A program made the position numbers and the translations under genes. Shown here piece by piece: positions 61,099 to 64,000 of a DNA stretch of 64,000 nucleotides. Below the pieces are notes generated by a model that saw only the letters and a list, made by a program, of their open reading frames with translations, did no database searches and was not told where the DNA came from. The stretch's first letter is position 1; the number at the start of each line of letters is the position of its first letter. This DNA comes from Cerrena zonata (Eukaryota > Basidiomycota > Agaricomycetes > Polyporales > Cerrenaceae): positions 513,287 to 577,286 of the forward strand of contig JASBNA010000024.1 in the NCBI GenBank assembly GCA_038087015.1, written 5' to 3'.

Positions 61099-61292
61099 AG
61101 CTCTATGGAACCCTTTGGCATTCAATTTGCAGTTAATGCAGACAGTATGACGCAATTGATAGATAACGTTCATTTGGGTATTTATAGATTGCCTGCACAT
61201 CCTCTGATACTACTGCATCCTCCCCGGACTATTTAATGAAAGCAAAAAGGGTACCAGATTGAATAGTCGTTTTTTATGATTAAGTATTTATA

Positions 61293-62705
61293 ATGCAAGC
61301 TAGAATCATTGTAGCCACCGTTTTAATTAATGTTTGTATGGTTATGGGATTGGTCATCCCTGACTTGAAAACTCTATTAAGTTTTGACCAATTACTTACT
61401 CATACAGAAATCGATAAGGTTGAACCTTTAAAGCAAGAATACGATCAAGGTGTATTGAAAGAAGAGGAAATGGCTCCAATTTTGAGTAAAGTTAGTGCCG
61501 ATAGAATAGTACCTAATAGATATATCATTGTATTCAAAGATGGCTTAAGTACTGCTCAAGTTGGAAAACACCAGCAATGGATTAGTACTCATCATAAGAA
61601 TATGTTTAACGATATGAATATTGAATCTACTCCATTTTTACTTCTGTTTTTCAATATTGGTGAATCTTTTGGGGGTTATTTTGGTTATTTTAATGACGAA
61701 TTAATTAAGTTGATTCAATTAAATCCATTGGTGAAGTTTATTGAACGTGATGCTATCATGCAAATTGATGAGTTTGATACTCAAAAAAATGCTACTTGGG
61801 GTTTAGCTAGATTAAGTCAACGTGAAATTTCTCCCTCTACTGACTATTTATATGATAATGATGGTGGTGAAGGGGTTACTGCTTACGTTCTCGATACCGG
61901 TATCAAAGTTGAACACTCTGAATTTGAAGGCCGTGCTTCTTGGGGCGAAGCTGTTCCTTTCCCTCATATCAAAAGTGATGACAACGGCCATGGTACCCAT
62001 TGTGCGGGAATTATTGGATCCAAAACTTATGGTGTTGCTAAAAAAGTGGAATTGGTTGCTGTTGCAGTAATGAATGCTTTAGGTTCTGGTTTAACCTCAG
62101 ATATTATCAAGGGTATTGAATTTGTAGTTAATGAACATAAGGAGAAAGTTAAAACTAAAAGAAAGGGCTATAAAGGTTCTACCGTTAATATGTCTTTGCG
62201 TGGTGGTGTCACTGATGCTTTAGATCTGGCTACTAACGCTGGTTCTGAAGCTGGGTTACATATCGCTGTTGCTGCTGGTAATGATGATTCCGATGCTTGT
62301 GAATTTTCCCCAGCTAGAGCTAGTGGTCCAATCACTGTTGGTGCTTCTGATAATGCTGATAACAGGGCTTATTTCTCCAACTGGGGTCGTTGTGTCGATA
62401 TCTTTGCTCCTGGTGTTGATATCTTATCTACTTACGTTCGGTCTGATACCGCTCTTTCATCTGGTACCTCGATGGCTTCACCTCATGTTGCCGGTTTGTT
62501 ATCTTACTTTTTATCTTTGTACCCAGATATCAACTCAGAATATGCTGCTGGCGAAAATGGTTTACTTGATTCTAAATCGTTGAAATCCAAAGTTATCAAA
62601 TATGCTACCAAAGGTGTCATTCAAGGTATCACTGATGGTGATTCTCCAAATCTTCTAGCCTTTAACGGTGCTGGTGGTAACTTGACCGATTTCTGGTCTT
62701 TGTAA
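61293..62705 (+). CDS. Subtelomeric subtilisin-like protease (proteinase B type)
   Basis: 470 residues from ATG 61293. A signal peptide (IIVATVLINVCMVMGLV) is followed by an I9-type propeptide (NRYIIVFKDGLSTAQVGKHQ, residues ~71-155). The catalytic domain starts near residue 165 (ATWGLARLSQRE). It has Asp in AYVLDTGIKVEHSEF, His in DNGHGTHCAG, oxyanion Asn in AAAGNDDSDACEFSPA and Ser in SSGTSMASPHVAGLL. This is the proteinase K/cerevisin (Prb1) class. The family's NMSLGGG is NMSLRGG here. The gene appears intact although it is the last one, ~0.8 kb from the telomere array. It may be vacuolar or secreted; an accessory paralogue of PRB1 is likely. Confidence 0.9.
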   Translation: MQARIIVATVLINVCMVMGLVIPDLKTLLSFDQLLTHTEIDKVEPLKQEYDQGVLKEEEMAPILSKVSADRIVPNRYIIVFKDGLSTAQVGKHQQWISTHHKNMFNDMNIESTPFLLLFFNIGESFGGYFGYFNDELIKLIQLNPLVKFIERDAIMQIDEFDTQKNATWGLARLSQREISPSTDYLYDNDGGEGVTAYVLDTGIKVEHSEFEGRASWGEAVPFPHIKSDDNGHGTHCAGIIGSKTYGVAKKVELVAVAVMNALGSGLTSDIIKGIEFVVNEHKEKVKTKRKGYKGSTVNMSLRGGVTDALDLATNAGSEAGLHIAVAAGNDDSDACEFSPARASGPITVGASDNADNRAYFSNWGRCVDIFAPGVDILSTYVRSDTALSSGTSMASPHVAGLLSYFLSLYPDINSEYAAGENGLLDSKSLKSKVIKYATKGVIQGITDGDSPNLLAFNGAGGNLTDFWSL

Positions 62706-63487
62706 GCAAGTCATGCGGGAGTGACTTGGGGTTTCTATATAAGTTGTTTTTAAGAATAAAGTAAGTATAAACAATTGTGCTTGTATGTTTTTCCACGTTA
62801 TAGACGGCCTGTGTCGAGTTATGGAAGTCGGTAATATTTCTACGAGTTTTTTCAAACGATGCCAAAAATTGCAAAAAATGAAGTGAAGTTCAGAAAAATT
62901 AGCAGATAGTTGCAAAAACAGAGAAAAAAAGTACATGAGACATTTTTGCACTTTTTCAATTGCGCAGGCGAAAGACCAAAAACGCAGAAATACGAGACTT
63001 TGGTGAAAGGTTTACACATCACAAGGCATCAAAGGCTATGGAAATGGCTGAGTTGGGGTGAGTTTAGACAGATAAATTGTTTTACTATGGCCAATAGTAT
63101 CGTCAGCGGAAATCTTTTTACGCTGGATCTAGAAATTTTTAGACATAATACTGATAAAGATGAAAAATGTAACAGTCCTGTGGATCTGTTCTTACAGGTT
63201 TCGTAGACTAAACCTGTATGTTTCAGAATCTACCCTTTTATATCTACTTTCGGTTGTTACAATTGTACTTGTTCCCACAGTTGTAACTATATTACACTTT
63301 AACTATGAATTTTTCCTATATCTCTTCTAACTAAATGATTACTATATATAAAGACTAATCTCTATTGAGAATGTTAATCATTTTCTCCTATTTTCTCTAA
63401 GCTATTCTTATCTTAACAAGCCCTCTTAAATATATATCAATACATATTTATAGCTTGAACAACACTTAAATATTACATTAATATGTC
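62706..63487. other. Subtelomeric spacer
   Basis: No supported gene. The frame at 62910-63206 has no conserved features. The AT-rich stretch 63168-63480 looks LTR-like (TGTAAC start, TATATAAAG near 63343, ATTACA end) but has no target duplication. Confidence 0.5.
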
Positions 63488-64000
63488 TTAACTAAATACT
63501 AGATGTACGGAGGGTTTTGCCCTAACTAAATACTAGATGTACGGAGGTTTTTGCCCTAACTAAATACTAGATGTACGGAGGTTTTTGCCCTAACTAAATA
63601 CTAGATGTACGGAGGTTTTTGCCCTAACTAAATACTAGATGTACGGAGGTTTTTTGCCCTAACTAAATACTAGATGTACGGAGGTTTTTGCCCTAACTAA
63701 ATACTAGATGTACGGAGGTTTTTGCCCTAACTAAATACTAGATGTACGGAGGTTTTTGCCCTAACTAAATACTAGATGTACGGAGGTTTTTGCCTTAACT
63801 AAATACTAGATGTACGGAGGTTTTTGCCCTAACTAAATACTAGATGTACGGAGGTTTTTGCCCTAACTAAATACTAGATGTACGGAGGTTTTTGCCCTAA
63901 CTAAATACTAGATGTACGGAGGTTTTTTGCCCTAACTAAATACTAGATGTACGGAGGTTTTTGCCCTAACTAAATACTAGATGTACGGAGGTTTTTGCCC
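63488..64000 (+). repeat. Telomeric repeat array, right end
   Basis: About fifteen head-to-tail units of 34 bp, each containing GATGTACGGAGGTTTTTGCC and CTAACTAAATACTA. The first unit varies (GGAGGGTTTTGCC), two have an extra T (35 bp; near 63650 and 63925) and one reads GCCTTAAC near 63793. The G-rich strand runs 5'-3' toward the window end, as at a right telomere. The TGTACGGA core is shared with Candida-type telomeres. The array is not finished at base 64000. Confidence 0.95.

Noticed and set aside
62910..63206. 98-codon frame after the subtilisin gene
   Set aside because: No conserved pattern and overlapping frames on both strands; treated as chance.
63168..63480. Second LTR next to the telomere
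   Set aside because: TGTAAC...ATTACA ends and a TATA box are suggestive, but the flanks (AAAAA and TTAAT) are not a duplication and similarity to the 8885-9284 LTR is not visible.
63488..64000. CRISPR-like array
   Set aside because: Units are head-to-tail without spacers and carry the telomere core at a chromosome end of a yeast.

Overview
This window is the right-hand end of a budding-yeast chromosome. It runs from ordinary euchromatin at base 1, through a decayed subtelomere from about 58 kb, into a telomeric repeat array that is still running at base 64000. The gene set (RPA190, NAR1, KEX2, SEH1, ALG7, ZWF1, IDH1, SRC1) is Saccharomycotina. The introns are few and small, with yeast signals (GTATGT...TACTAAC...TTTTAG in IDH1). 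The telomere unit contains the TGTACGGA-type core known from CUG-Ser clade (Candida/Debaryomyces-type) yeasts, and I read no in-frame CTG codon in ZWF1 or IDH1. A CUG-Ser yeast is therefore the best guess; the species is not identifiable. Intergenic DNA is very AT-rich.

Layout. 1-4079: end of an unrecognised gene and a Ser/Asn-rich protein split over two overlapping frames. 4854-7622: a decayed Tc1/mariner-type transposon with exact-length 152-bp terminal inverted repeats and two divergent genes that each carry the same kind of helix-turn-helix. 8320-8802: a secreted cysteine-rich protein. 8885-9284: a solo LTR with a perfect 5-bp target duplication. 11121-57941: a dense block of conserved genes: a membrane protein, RRN5-like, NBP2, GIR2, SRC1, an F-box protein, MAM3, a SAT4/HAL-type kinase, a TMEM184/Ost-alpha membrane protein, AIM23, NAR1, YTP1, KEX2, ZWF1, NSA1, SEH1, ALG7, RPA190, FUN14, a phosphatase-fold protein without a P-loop cysteine, FMC1 and IDH1. 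58589-61098: a graveyard of broken genes, one small membrane-protein gene, a duplicated gene end and an interstitial telomere-like unit. 61293-62705: an intact subtilisin (proteinase B type). About 63488-64000: about fifteen 34-35-bp telomeric units.

Themes. (1) Ribosome supply is prominent: RRN5-like and RPA190 (Pol I), NSA1 (60S assembly), AIM23 (mitochondrial IF3) and GIR2. (2) The telomere core recurs singly in front of several ordinary genes (GIR2, FUN14, FMC1, the 1929-4079 gene), which suggests one factor binding both telomere and promoters. (3) SRC1 has one intron whose donor region mirrors the overlapping-donor arrangement that makes two isoforms in S. cerevisiae. (4) Several conserved, probably essential genes (RPA190, NSA1, SRC1) are broken by single-base length changes in short runs. 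Assembly error is the simplest explanation, and it affects how the coding calls should be used.
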